DNA of 64,000 nt from Nocardia vulneris (GTDB lineage Bacteria; Actinomycetota; Actinomycetes; Mycobacteriales; Mycobacteriaceae). Shown in pieces: positions 1 to 7,641 of this stretch. The stretch's first letter is position 1, and each line of letters begins with the position of its first letter. The stretch is from assembly GCF_001613425.1 (NCBI RefSeq), contig NZ_BDCI01000035.1, positions 1 to 64,000 on the forward strand, written 5' to 3'. The notes beneath the pieces are model-generated. The model ran no database searches and was not told the DNA's origin. It saw only the letters and a program-made list of their open reading frames with translations. The position numbers were made by a program, and so were the translations under genes.

Positions 1-84
1 GCCGACCGCGACTTCGCGAACGTCCTCTGCTGCCGCTTCCGGAGCGTTTTCCGAACCGCCACCGCCCGCACGCCGAATGCAGGA

Positions 85-546
85 TCAGCTGATGGCCAGG
101 CGATAAACCTGTCGTGAACCGCCCTCCGGCCCCGCTGGGGCTTCCTCGCCAGGGAGGAAGCCGTGTCTCTCGTAGAAGACTCGTGCTCCGCTGGCGACCG
201 CGCCGGGGTGATCGGCACCGAAGGTGATCACTTCGATGCAGCCCGGCAACCGGACGAACCTCCGCGTGGCCTCGGCCAGCAATGTCGTCCCGATGTTGTT
301 TCCGCGTTCTCGCTCCGAAACAACGAGCCAGTGCACCTGATAGCGCGGAGCACTGCCCCCGAACAGCAATCCGCCCACGATGTCGGACCCCGAATGGGCG
401 ACCAATGCCGCGGAGCGGTGAATGTGTCTGCTCACGGCCGCATGGAAGCCGGCATCGTTCACCATGGGACCGAACCAGTGCTCGACCTGAGAAGCCAACC
501 TCAGGAACGCCGAAAGATCCTGCTCCTGCGCAAGTCTGACGATCAT
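85..546 (-). CDS. GNAT family N-acetyltransferase
   Basis: The 153-residue product has the GNAT layout: an N-terminal helix, central strands around VHWLVVSERERGNNIGTTLL (the acetyl-CoA-binding R/Q-x-x-G-x-G/A region, here RERGNNIGT) and a C-terminal YERHGF element typical of the fold. It should transfer an acetyl group from acetyl-CoA to an amine in the cytoplasm; the substrate cannot be read from sequence. The start at MIVRLAQEQ fits the family better than an in-frame ATG 36 nt upstream at 582; neither has a clear ribosome binding site. Confidence 0.8.
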   Translation of the reverse strand: MIVRLAQEQDLSAFLRLASQVEHWFGPMVNDAGFHAAVSRHIHRSAALVAHSGSDIVGGLLFGGSAPRYQVHWLVVSERERGNNIGTTLLAEATRRFVRLPGCIEVITFGADHPGAVASGARVFYERHGFLPGEEAPAGPEGGSRQVYRLAIS

Positions 547-664
547 TCGACCAGTTTGGCAGCAACCGCTGTGGTCGAACATCCGCTTCTACCGCCGAGC
601 GCGCGCGCTCGGACCGCTCCGGCGCGGTTCGAGAGCCCTCGCGACGCACCAGCATGCCGAATTG

Positions 665-680
665 TCGAACATATGTTCTA
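665..680 (+). promoter_or_regulatory. Near-consensus SOS (LexA) box
   Basis: The sequence TCGAACATATGTTCTA matches the actinobacterial LexA operator TCGAAC-N4-GTTCGA at 11 of 12 defined positions. It lies 22 nt upstream of the GTG at 703 that opens a 13E12/DUF222 fragment. LexA boxes in front of 13E12 genes are known in mycobacteria, which supports the reading. Confidence 0.75.
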
Positions 681-702
681 TCTTTGCGGTAAGCTCCCTC
701 GC

Positions 703-1020
703 GTGACCATACATTCGACCGCGCTGGCGCCGGATGCCCGAACACCAGGATGGCCGGAACTGGCCGATGTCGATCTGCTGCGCACCCTAGTCGAAACCGA
801 ACGCCGTAGAAGGCGACTGGATGCCGCCATGCGCGCGGCCGTCGCCGAAGCCGAGCGACGCGGCCTCGCCGCAGACACCGGCTACCGGGACACCGTCGAG
901 CTGTTGACCGATCTGCTGCGCATCACCGCCCACGAAGCGCGCCGCCGAATCGAGACCGCGGCTCCGCAGGCCCGCTCCCGTTCCAAGAAGGTGTGGCGGG
1001 TGCTGGCAGCCGCAAGCTGA
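703..1020 (+). pseudogene. Truncated 13E12 repeat family (DUF222) gene
   Basis: The 105-codon frame encodes the N-terminal helical part of a DUF222 protein (GYRDTVELLTDLLRITAHEARRRIETA resembles the family core, from about residue 66). The family normally continues for several hundred residues to an HNH nuclease domain, which is absent. Just before the stop, another frame reads RKLTPSPRT, similar to the LTPSRT segment that follows this core in relatives, so a frameshift plus deletion is likely. The start is the GTG after the SOS box; an ATG at 673 lies inside the box. The fragment was probably DNA-damage inducible when intact. Confidence 0.65.
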
Positions 1021-1368
1021 CGCCGAGCCCGCGCACCTCCCGCGACCGGGCATCACCGCGGACGCCGAACAGCAAGCCGCGCCCAGCACTCCGATAGCGC
1101 GGGTCGACGCCGAGATCTACTGCGGCCCAATGCGTTCGGTTAAGCCAATCACAGCCGAGGCATCACCATACGACCGCACCCGCTGATGCGGTTGTCCGGA
1201 AGGACTCCGGCGGTCATCCGCCGCCTAGCCCCCACTCGTCGAGACCGGCGTACGCGGGCTGCCCACCACCGTGACCGGCCGAACAATTCGGCCTCTCCGG
1301 AATGGATGGAGACGAGCAAATCCGGGCCGGGATCGAAGACCACGAGAACGACTGCGGTCCAGTAGGTC
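1021..1368. other. Gene-poor stretch after the DUF222 fragment
   Basis: No convincing gene is seen. The first 80 nt retain faint similarity to DUF222 in a shifted frame. The rest has only short frames without ribosome binding sites or recognisable motifs. Confidence 0.5.
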
Positions 1369-2259
1369 TCAGCGCAAGCTGAAGCCCGTGCGGGAGTCGA
1401 GGCGGGTGAGTTTCTCCGGGTTTCGGACGAAGTAGAGGCCGGTGATGCGACCGTTGTCGAGGCGGAAGCTCATGATGCCGATTTCGTTGTCCCAGCGCAT
1501 GATCAGGGCCGGGCCGCCGTTGACCACGGTGGTTTCGGTACGGAGCGTGGGGTTGATCTTGCCGAAGCCGACCAGCAGGTTCCTGAGCACCTTTTCGATG
1601 CCGACGAGCGGTACCCGGGCCGCGGTCTTGATGCCGCCACCGTCGGTGAGCAGCACGACATCCGGGGCCAGCACGTTGAGAAGCCCTTGCGGATCACCCG
1701 TTTCCAACGCCTGCTGGAAAGACTCCAGCGCCGCCCTGGCCTGCGCCGGGGAAACCACCGACCGTGGCCGGCGCGCCTCGACATGGCGGCGGGCCCGCAG
1801 GGCGATCTGACGCACGGCGACCGGAGTCTTGTCGACAGCGGCAGCGATCTCGTCATAGCCGACGTCGAAGACCTCGCGCAGCACGAAGACCACCCGCTCG
1901 GTGGGCGACAGCGCCTCGAGGACGAGCATCAACGCCATCGACATGCTTTCGGCGAGTTCGACATCCTCGGCCACATCCGGCGCAGTGATCAACGGTTCGG
2001 GCAGCCACGGCCCGACATACGCTTCCTTTCGGCGTTTCAGCGTGCGCATCCGGTTCAGGGCCTGACGGCTGGTGATACGGACCAAATAGGCACGCGGATC
2101 ATCGATCCGAGCCACCTCGACCCGGGCCCACCGCAGCCAGGTTTCCTGTAGGACGTCTTCGGCATCGGCGGCGGAGCCGAGCATTTCGTAGGCGACGGTG
2201 AACAGGAGGTTGCGGTGCGCGACGAACGGGTCGATCGCCGGGTCGGCTGTGGTCGTCAT
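1369..2259 (-). CDS. ECF41-type RNA polymerase sigma factor (SigJ-like)
   Basis: The 296-residue protein has sigma region 2 at about 10-75 (helix with AEDVLQETWLRW), region 4 at about 113-165 (helix-turn-helix GYDEIAAAVDKTPVAVRQI) and a C-terminal SnoaL-like domain from about 175. All three ECF41 signatures are visible: WLPEP in the linker, DGGG in the SnoaL domain and NPEKL near the end (NPDKL in most relatives). In ECF41 factors the C-terminal domain both stimulates and restrains activity, so no separate anti-sigma factor is needed. GAGGAG precedes the ATG. It lies 53 nt downstream of a doxX gene with an ECF41-type promoter, so autoregulation is likely. Confidence 0.92.
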   Translation of the reverse strand: MTTTADPAIDPFVAHRNLLFTVAYEMLGSAADAEDVLQETWLRWARVEVARIDDPRAYLVRITSRQALNRMRTLKRRKEAYVGPWLPEPLITAPDVAEDVELAESMSMALMLVLEALSPTERVVFVLREVFDVGYDEIAAAVDKTPVAVRQIALRARRHVEARRPRSVVSPAQARAALESFQQALETGDPQGLLNVLAPDVVLLTDGGGIKTAARVPLVGIEKVLRNLLVGFGKINPTLRTETTVVNGGPALIMRWDNEIGIMSFRLDNGRITGLYFVRNPEKLTRLDSRTGFSLR

Positions 2260-2312
2260 CGCGAACTCTGCTCCTCGTGCCTGGCCGGGAAATGCTCGGC
2301 AAGGCTACCGGG

Positions 2313-2696
2313 TCAGGCAGTGAACGGTTCGAGCCCGAACCGGCCCCACGCTATGAAGACCGCCATCGCGAGGTAGACCACATTGGCGGTGATGACCTTG
2401 TATTCGCCGTCGCGGGCATGGGTGATCATCGCGCCGACCATCAGCAGCGCCCAGCACACCGCGGTGACCGGGACGAGCACCGGCGCGATCCCGAGCACAG
2501 CGGGCAGAATCAAGCCGATCGCGGCCAGAACCTCCACGCCGCCAAGGGTTTTGATGACTCCCGCGCCAGCGGTGGCGGTCCAGCGCCCACCGGGCGCCTG
2601 GGCCAGTTTCGCCTTGGGCGTGAACATTTTGATGGTGCCGCCGGCCGATGCGACGGCGGCCAGCAATCCGGTGACGATCCACAGTGCGATGTTCAT
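2313..2696 (-). CDS. DoxX family membrane protein
   Basis: The 127-residue product has four hydrophobic segments and the DoxX-like pattern (TIKMFTPKAK after the first helix, then IKTLGGVEVLAAIGLILP). DoxX-type proteins are common partners of ECF41 sigma factors, along with carboxymuconolactone decarboxylases. The start MNIALW follows GAGGAGACCTG at good spacing; an in-frame start 39 nt upstream lacks a ribosome binding site. It is the first gene of a two-gene operon with the sigma factor and is probably the main target of that factor. Confidence 0.85.
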   Translation of the reverse strand: MNIALWIVTGLLAAVASAGGTIKMFTPKAKLAQAPGGRWTATAGAGVIKTLGGVEVLAAIGLILPAVLGIAPVLVPVTAVCWALLMVGAMITHARDGEYKVITANVVYLAMAVFIAWGRFGLEPFTA

Positions 2697-2727
2697 CAGG
2701 TCTCCTCGTTTCGATGTTCGACCTGAA

Positions 2728-2754
2728 GACACCACTGAGCCGCCGCCCGTGACA
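2728..2754 (-). promoter_or_regulatory. ECF41-type promoter of doxX-sigma operon
   Basis: On the minus strand the region reads TGTCACG, 16 nt, TGTC. The published ECF41 promoter is TGTCACA-N16-CGTC, so both elements differ at one position and the spacing is exact. The -10 element lies about 32 nt upstream of the doxX start codon, which leaves a short leader. Confidence 0.75.
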
Positions 2755-2819
2755 GTGCGTGACGCAGGTCACCGCGTCACTGGACCCACGACTCGACACC
2801 ACCCACGCAGCGCGGGCGC

Positions 2820-3272
2820 TCACACCGGAATGCCGTGCTGGGTGACGTAATGCGCGATCAGCGTTTCGATCGAGCGCCGGAAGGAGCCCTGCTGCCGCTC
2901 GCTCAAAGTGTTTGCCAGATTGCCGATTTCGGCTCGGACCGCGTCGCGCACCAGGTGCACGACGGCGCGGCCCTCGGCGGTGACGGTGACATGGACAGCG
3001 CGCCGGTTTCCGGGGACGGCGATCCGCCGCACCAGGCCGCGCCGCTCGGCTCGATCGACCAAGCCGGTGACGCTGGACTTCTCCAGTTCCAGGATGCCGG
3101 CCAGCTGCTGCATGCCGATCTCGCGATCGTCGAGCACGGCGAGCATGCGCAACTGGGTGACCGACAACCCTTGCTGACCGGCGAGGCGGCCGAGCACGGC
3201 TTGCAGGATGAACGACAGCTGGATGAGCCCGTCGACGAGGTCCGGCTCCGGGTCGGGTGCGTCTGTGGTCAC
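2820..3272 (-). CDS. MarR family transcriptional regulator
   Basis: The 150-residue winged-helix protein has the MarR core LSVTQLRMLAVLDDREIGMQQLAGILELEKSSVTGLVDRAERRGLV at about 36-80, with the recognition helix in KSSVTGLVDRAERRG. It starts at GTG and is divergent from the FMN reductase/dehydrogenase pair, with a strong palindrome between them. The context suggests it represses that pair and itself until an electrophile or aromatic ligand binds. Confidence 0.88.
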   Translation of the reverse strand: MTTDAPDPEPDLVDGLIQLSFILQAVLGRLAGQQGLSVTQLRMLAVLDDREIGMQQLAGILELEKSSVTGLVDRAERRGLVRRIAVPGNRRAVHVTVTAEGRAVVHLVRDAVRAEIGNLANTLSERQQGSFRRSIETLIAHYVTQHGIPV

Positions 3273-3318
3273 AGTAGGCCAGATTAGCTTGATTCAGTTC
3301 GCGATACCAACTATTTTG

Positions 3319-3349
3319 GTTCGTGACACAAACAGTATTTGTCACGAAC
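3319..3349. promoter_or_regulatory. Inverted repeat operator between marR and the reductase operon
   Basis: A perfect 10-bp inverted repeat, GTTCGTGACA, 11 nt, TGTCACGAAC, lies in the 154-nt divergent intergenic region. Its position between a MarR gene and the genes it faces makes it the best operator candidate. Confidence 0.6.
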
Positions 3350-3426
3350 AATAGCGTGGGTACGCGGGGTCGGCCGCCGACGGTGGCCAAGGCTCGGCAC
3401 GACCCGGACAGGGAAGAAGCAGACCT

Positions 3427-3996
3427 ATGACGGACCAGAAGCGCGTCGCCGTCGTCATCGGCAGCACCCGCCCCACCCGCATCTGCGCCGGGATAGCCGC
3501 CTGGGCCCGCGACGCCCTGCAGGAGCAGAGCGATCTTCACTACGACCTGCTCGATCTCGCCGAGATCGGGCTGCCGTTCCTGGACGAACCCCGCAAGGCC
3601 GCGCTGCGACAGTACGAGCACGAACACACCCGGGCTTGGAGCCGGCTCGTGCAGAGCTACCACGGCTTCTTTTTCGTCTTCCCGCAATACAACTGGGGTT
3701 ACCCGGGCGTGCTGAAGAACGCGCTGGACTACCTCTACTGGGAATGGCGCGACCGGCCCGCGAGCCTGCTGACCTACGGCACCCACGGCGGCGGCCGGGG
3801 CGCCGAACAGCTCATCGGCGTCCTGCACGGCCTGCACATGCGACTGCTCGAGACGCATGTCGAAGCCGTCATCACCGATCAGGACGTGGACGAGAACTGG
3901 CAGCTGCGCGACCTCGACACCACGCTCGGCCCGAACCGGGAACTACTGCGCAAGATCGGTGCGGACATGGCCCGCGCCCTCGACGGCAACTCATGA
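3427..3996 (+). CDS. NADPH-dependent FMN reductase family flavoprotein
   Basis: The 189-residue protein has the flavodoxin-like fold signatures of the NADPH-dependent FMN reductase family: the phosphate loop GSTRPTR at about 12-18 and the flavin-contact segment PQYNWGYPGVLKNALDYL at about 95-112. Members reduce FMN, quinones or azo compounds with NADPH in the cytoplasm. GGGAAGAA precedes the ATG. It is followed 32 nt later by an oxidoreductase, and a MarR gene faces it, so a detoxification operon is likely. Confidence 0.88.
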   Translation: MTDQKRVAVVIGSTRPTRICAGIAAWARDALQEQSDLHYDLLDLAEIGLPFLDEPRKAALRQYEHEHTRAWSRLVQSYHGFFFVFPQYNWGYPGVLKNALDYLYWEWRDRPASLLTYGTHGGGRGAEQLIGVLHGLHMRLLETHVEAVITDQDVDENWQLRDLDTTLGPNRELLRKIGADMARALDGNS

Positions 3997-4028
3997 CCGC
4001 AGTCCTCTAGAAGAACGGAGAAACAATC

Positions 4029-4904
4029 ATGGCAACTCACCAGGTGGGCTTCATCGGCCTCGGGAAGATGGGCGCCGCCCTCGCCGGCCGACTGCTCGAT
4101 GCCGGGTACGGCGTCACCGTGTGGACCCGGACCGCCGGCAAGGCCGACGACCTGCTGGCGCGCGGCGCGACGCTCGCCGACCGCCCCGAGGACGCGATCG
4201 CCACCGGGACGGTCTTCTCGATGCTGAGCAACGAAGAGGCGGTGCGGCAGGTCTTCACCGCGGACCGGATCCGCTCCGCGCCAGCGGGTTTCGTGCACAT
4301 CAACCACGCGACCATCAGTCCGGCCGCGGCGCGCGAGTTCGCCGCGGCCGGTGGCGGTTACCTCAGTGCCCCGGTGATCGGCCGTCCCGAGGCGGTGGTG
4401 GCAGGCAAGCTCGCCGTGCTGGTCTCCGGCGACGAGGACGTCCGGGCCGCGGCGGCACCGATGCTCGCCGCGCTCGGCCGGCGGGTGTGGGACTTCGGTG
4501 CCGCCGTGGACGCCGCACCGACGGTGAAGATCGCGGTCAACTACTTGATCCTGCACGCGCTACAGGCCTTGTCCGAATCGATCACCCTGCTGCAGCACGC
4601 CGAACTGGACGCGGGGCGGTTCGTCGAAATGATCAACGATTCGATCTTCCCGGGCCCGGTGTACGGCGGCTACGGCAACGCCATCACCACCGGCACGTAC
4701 ACACCGCCGGGCTTCACCACCACGCTGGGCTTGAAAGACCTGAACCTCGCACTGAGCACCGCCGACGAAATCGGCACCCACCTCCCCACCGGACCGGTTC
4801 TGCACGACGTGTTCACCAGCGCGGTCGAGCAGATCGGCGCGGAACTCGACTGGGCGAGCGTCGCCGAAGTCACCCGGCAGCGCTCCCCCGGCCGCTCCCA
4901 CTGA
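4029..4904 (+). CDS. NAD(P)-dependent dehydrogenase of the 3-hydroxyisobutyrate dehydrogenase family
   Basis: The 291-residue protein opens with a Rossmann dinucleotide site, GFIGLGKMGAALAGRL. The family's catalytic lysine region appears as PTVKIAVNYL at about 160-170. The C-terminal helical domain matches family length. Relatives oxidise 3-hydroxy acids or reduce succinic semialdehyde, glyoxylate or imines; the substrate here is open. GGAGAAACAATC precedes the ATG. It forms an operon with the FMN reductase. Confidence 0.85.
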   Translation: MATHQVGFIGLGKMGAALAGRLLDAGYGVTVWTRTAGKADDLLARGATLADRPEDAIATGTVFSMLSNEEAVRQVFTADRIRSAPAGFVHINHATISPAAAREFAAAGGGYLSAPVIGRPEAVVAGKLAVLVSGDEDVRAAAAPMLAALGRRVWDFGAAVDAAPTVKIAVNYLILHALQALSESITLLQHAELDAGRFVEMINDSIFPGPVYGGYGNAITTGTYTPPGFTTTLGLKDLNLALSTADEIGTHLPTGPVLHDVFTSAVEQIGAELDWASVAEVTRQRSPGRSH

Positions 4905-5017
4905 GCAGCGCGCTCCGCTCCAGGACATGCTCCACAGGACCGGCCCCGCGGCGTTCACGTTGCGGGGCAACGGTCTACGCAAACCAGACCGTCGCTGCAC
5001 CTTCTAGGATGCTCGGC

Positions 5018-5584
5018 ATGTCTGTCTGCACCGCCGACCTCGTCGGTTACACCGAACGCGACCTCGACGCCGACCTGGCGCGCTGGTTCCGCACCGCGCC
5101 GCGAGTTCAGGTGCCGGACGAAACGCGTTCGGTGGCAACGTTTCTCGGTCGTCTCGCACCGTCCGATGCCGCGGCACTGAGCGCGTTCGACCGTCGGGTG
5201 CGCGCCGGCCTGCTGCCGCAGTTCCTGGACATCTTCGACTGGTCCTACGGCTTCGATTTCGCCGGAAACGATTGCGGCATCCTCGATTCGGACTATACGA
5301 CCGAACTCACCGACGACGACGTGTACTCGATCGGCGCCGACGGCGGCGGCAACCTGTACGTGGTCCTCACCAATGGTCAAGTGGCCGTGTGGTTTCACGA
5401 AGAGGAGGTGGTCGAGGGCGGCACCCGATTCGACAACCTCGACGTCTTCCTCTGGTCGTTCGTCCGCTACCGGGCGGTCCGGGCCGGACAACTCGCTCGC
5501 TCGGCGGTCGAAGCGGACTTCCTGGCGCTCGGCCAGGACGGTGCGCTCGAACCCGAACTGGGCTTGCTCCGGCTCATGAAGTAG
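5018..5584 (+). CDS. SMI1/KNR4 (SUKH) family protein
   Basis: The 188-residue protein has SUKH features: LPQFLDIFDWSYGFDFAGNDCGIL, then YSIGADGGGNLYVVLTNGQVAVWFHEEE, the usual Gly-rich strand pair followed by a hydrophobic strand. Many SUKH proteins are immunity proteins of polymorphic toxins, but no toxin gene adjoins this one, so it may be an orphan. AGGA lies about 8 nt before this ATG; an ATG at 5009 is also in frame. Its last 11 nt overlap the convergent MFS gene. Confidence 0.7.
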   Translation: MSVCTADLVGYTERDLDADLARWFRTAPRVQVPDETRSVATFLGRLAPSDAAALSAFDRRVRAGLLPQFLDIFDWSYGFDFAGNDCGILDSDYTTELTDDDVYSIGADGGGNLYVVLTNGQVAVWFHEEEVVEGGTRFDNLDVFLWSFVRYRAVRAGQLARSAVEADFLALGQDGALEPELGLLRLMK

Positions 5585-6863
5585 CGGCCGGGGTCGCTGC
5601 GCGGCCCCGCCACACGTAGAGCGCGGTGGCCGCGGTGCCCAGGCACAGGGCGAGGGCGCTGAGCCCGAGCGACCAGTGCACGCCGATGGCCGCCCCGATC
5701 AATCCGACGGTGAAACCGCTACCCGCGCGCAGGCCACTGGAGGACACACCGTAGAGCCCGATCACCCGGCCCCGGTCGGCGGCCGGGGCGAGCAGTTGCA
5801 CGACGGTCTGCCCGATCGACATCGATGCCAGGTTCGCCACCCCGCCGACCACGAGTAGCACGACCGCGAACGGATAGCTGGCGGTGGCGGCGAAACAGAG
5901 GCTCGTCAGTCCGTAGACCGCGGTGCTGACGACGGCGGCGGTGACCGTCGGTTTGATCCGTCCGGTGGCTTCGAGCAGGATCCCGCCGAGAACGCCGCCG
6001 ACCCCATTGGCGAACAGCAGGACACCGTAGGTCAGTCCGGCATCGCCCGCACCGAGGTCGTGCGCGAAGATCGGCATGGACGACTGCATCGACGCACCGA
6101 CGAAGAACGAACCGAGCCCGGCGAGCACGATCATGCTGACCATCGTGCGATTCGACCGGACCTCGCGGAACACACGCACCGAATCGAGCACGCCGACCCG
6201 CGGCCGCGGCACGTGGCCGTCGCGCGTGTGACCGGTGAACTCGGTCCGAAACAGGAACAGCGTAAGCGGCAGGTAGAACACGATATTGGCGAAGATGCCC
6301 GCGGTCGGGCCCAGCCCGAGCAGCAGCGCCGAGCCGACCACCGGGCCGAACAGGATGCCGAGGCTGCGGAAGGTGGCATTGAGCCGCACCGCGCTGGGCA
6401 GCTCGGCGCGCCCGACGAAATCGTGCAGCATCAACTGCTCCCCCGGACTCCACAGTGCCCCGGCGCAACCGTGCAGCACCAGCAGCACGCACGCTTCCCA
6501 CACGCGCAACGAGCCGGTGAGGAACAGCACCCCCCAGGCCGCGGAGACGGCCATGAACAGGAGCTGCGCCGCTTGGATGAGCCGACGGCAGTCGTAGCGA
6601 TCGGCGAGCGAGCCGAAGTAGACGGAGAACAGCAGAAACGGCACCCAGTGGCTGATCACCTCGAACCCGGCCAGCGCCGGTGAGTGGAACTTCTGCCAGA
6701 GCACCCAGTAGGTGATGACGTGCTCGATGTTGTCGGCCATCATCGACAGCGCGGCACCGAACAGGTACGGCCGGCAGTCGCGGTTGCGCAGGGCCGCGAA
6801 TTTGCGAACCGGGGCGGGCTTCGATTCGAGGACGTGCGCGACGTCCCCGCAGGCGTTGCACAT
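5574..6863 (-). CDS. MFS transporter, EntS-like (MFS_3)
   Basis: About 429 residues with roughly 12 hydrophobic segments. YFGSLADRYDCRRLIQ matches the conserved loop between helices 2 and 3 (GxLADRxxRR). The closest general type is the MFS_3 group, which includes enterobactin exporters and macrolide efflux pumps. The start MCNACGD follows GGAGAG; a GTG 33 nt upstream has no ribosome binding site. It is divergent from a TetR gene, with a nested palindrome between them, so drug- or siderophore-induced efflux is plausible. Confidence 0.85.
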   Translation of the reverse strand: MCNACGDVAHVLESKPAPVRKFAALRNRDCRPYLFGAALSMMADNIEHVITYWVLWQKFHSPALAGFEVISHWVPFLLFSVYFGSLADRYDCRRLIQAAQLLFMAVSAAWGVLFLTGSLRVWEACVLLVLHGCAGALWSPGEQLMLHDFVGRAELPSAVRLNATFRSLGILFGPVVGSALLLGLGPTAGIFANIVFYLPLTLFLFRTEFTGHTRDGHVPRPRVGVLDSVRVFREVRSNRTMVSMIVLAGLGSFFVGASMQSSMPIFAHDLGAGDAGLTYGVLLFANGVGGVLGGILLEATGRIKPTVTAAVVSTAVYGLTSLCFAATASYPFAVVLLVVGGVANLASMSIGQTVVQLLAPAADRGRVIGLYGVSSSGLRAGSGFTVGLIGAAIGVHWSLGLSALALCLGTAATALYVWRGRAATPAATS

Positions 6864-6972
6864 GCGTGTGCTTTCTCTCCAGGGACCGGAATTCACCGGT
6901 CGGACAACGGAACCCGGGCGACAGCCGCTTCATAAGTCCCACGGGGACAGTCGATTCCCGGCCGTCCTGCTA

Positions 6973-7003
6973 GAGTAGACGCAACGTTGCGTGGCGTCTA
7001 CTC
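6973..7003. promoter_or_regulatory. Nested palindrome between MFS and tetR genes
   Basis: GAGTAGACGC and GCGTCTACTC form a perfect 10-bp inverted repeat with an 11-nt spacer. Overlapping it is a perfect 14-bp palindrome, ACGCAACGTTGCGT, at 6979-6992. The position 35 nt before the tetR start makes it the likely TetR operator for both divergent genes. Confidence 0.65.
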
Positions 7004-7037
7004 GGGACGCCGCGCTCCGACGCAGAGGAGAACGCGC

Positions 7038-7628
7038 ATGGCAGGCGACGCCGACCGCCCCGCCCACCACGGAAACCGTTATCAGCGCAGCGAGCAAGCC
7101 CGCCGCGCGGTGCTCGAGGCGGCCGATGACCTGCTGGTCGAGCGCGGGTTCGCGGGGCTCACGATCGAAGGGATCGCCGCCAGAGCCGGCGTCGCCAAGC
7201 AGACCATCTACCGCTGGTGGCCGTCCAAGACCGAGATTCTGCTGGACGCCCTCGCCGACGACGCCGCCCAGCACCTCACCCCACCCGACAGCGGCGACCT
7301 CCGCGAAGACCTGCGGATCCACCTGCACAACCTCGCCGAATTCCTGACCACGTCGGACGCCGGAGCCGTCTTCCGCGCCCTCACCGGACAGGCGCAACAC
7401 GATCCGCAGGTCGCGACCAAGCTACGCACGGACCCGCTCGGTCACCAGCGTGCGCGCGAGCGCCTGCCCCTGCAGCGCGCCCTCGAGCGCGGCGAGCTGC
7501 CACCGGAGACCGACATCGACTTCCTGGTCGATCAGTTGGTCGGCCCGATCTACTACCGCGCGTTGGTCACCGGCGAGCCCGTCCCACGGGAGTTCACCGA
7601 CCGGCTCGTCGCCCAGGTACTGCGCTGA
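7038..7628 (+). CDS. TetR/AcrR family repressor
   Basis: The 196-residue protein has an N-terminal TetR helix-turn-helix at about 20-65 (GLTIEGIAARAGVAKQTIYRWWPSK) and a variable ligand-binding helical domain ending in PIYYRALVTGEPV, as in the TetR_C_33 type. GAGGAG precedes the ATG. It faces an MFS exporter gene and its own promoter carries a palindrome, so it likely represses both. A second MFS gene converges on it downstream. Confidence 0.9.
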   Translation: MAGDADRPAHHGNRYQRSEQARRAVLEAADDLLVERGFAGLTIEGIAARAGVAKQTIYRWWPSKTEILLDALADDAAQHLTPPDSGDLREDLRIHLHNLAEFLTTSDAGAVFRALTGQAQHDPQVATKLRTDPLGHQRARERLPLQRALERGELPPETDIDFLVDQLVGPIYYRALVTGEPVPREFTDRLVAQVLR

Positions 7629-7641
7629 GGCATGGGCGATG

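Noticed and set aside
1..84. Possible end of a gene entering from the left edge
   Set aside because: All six frames are short here and no motif supports any of them.
1149..1343. Minus-strand 64-codon frame
   Set aside because: No ribosome binding site, no motif, and basic low-complexity composition.
2326..2341. GGTTCG-N4-CGAACC inverted repeat resembling a LexA box
   Set aside because: Half-sites are in the opposite orientation to the LexA operator and lie inside the doxX coding sequence.
5018..5584. The SUKH gene as immunity protein of a nearby toxin
   Set aside because: Neighbours are a dehydrogenase and an MFS transporter; the only toxin candidate is over 6 kb away and has its own overlapping partner.
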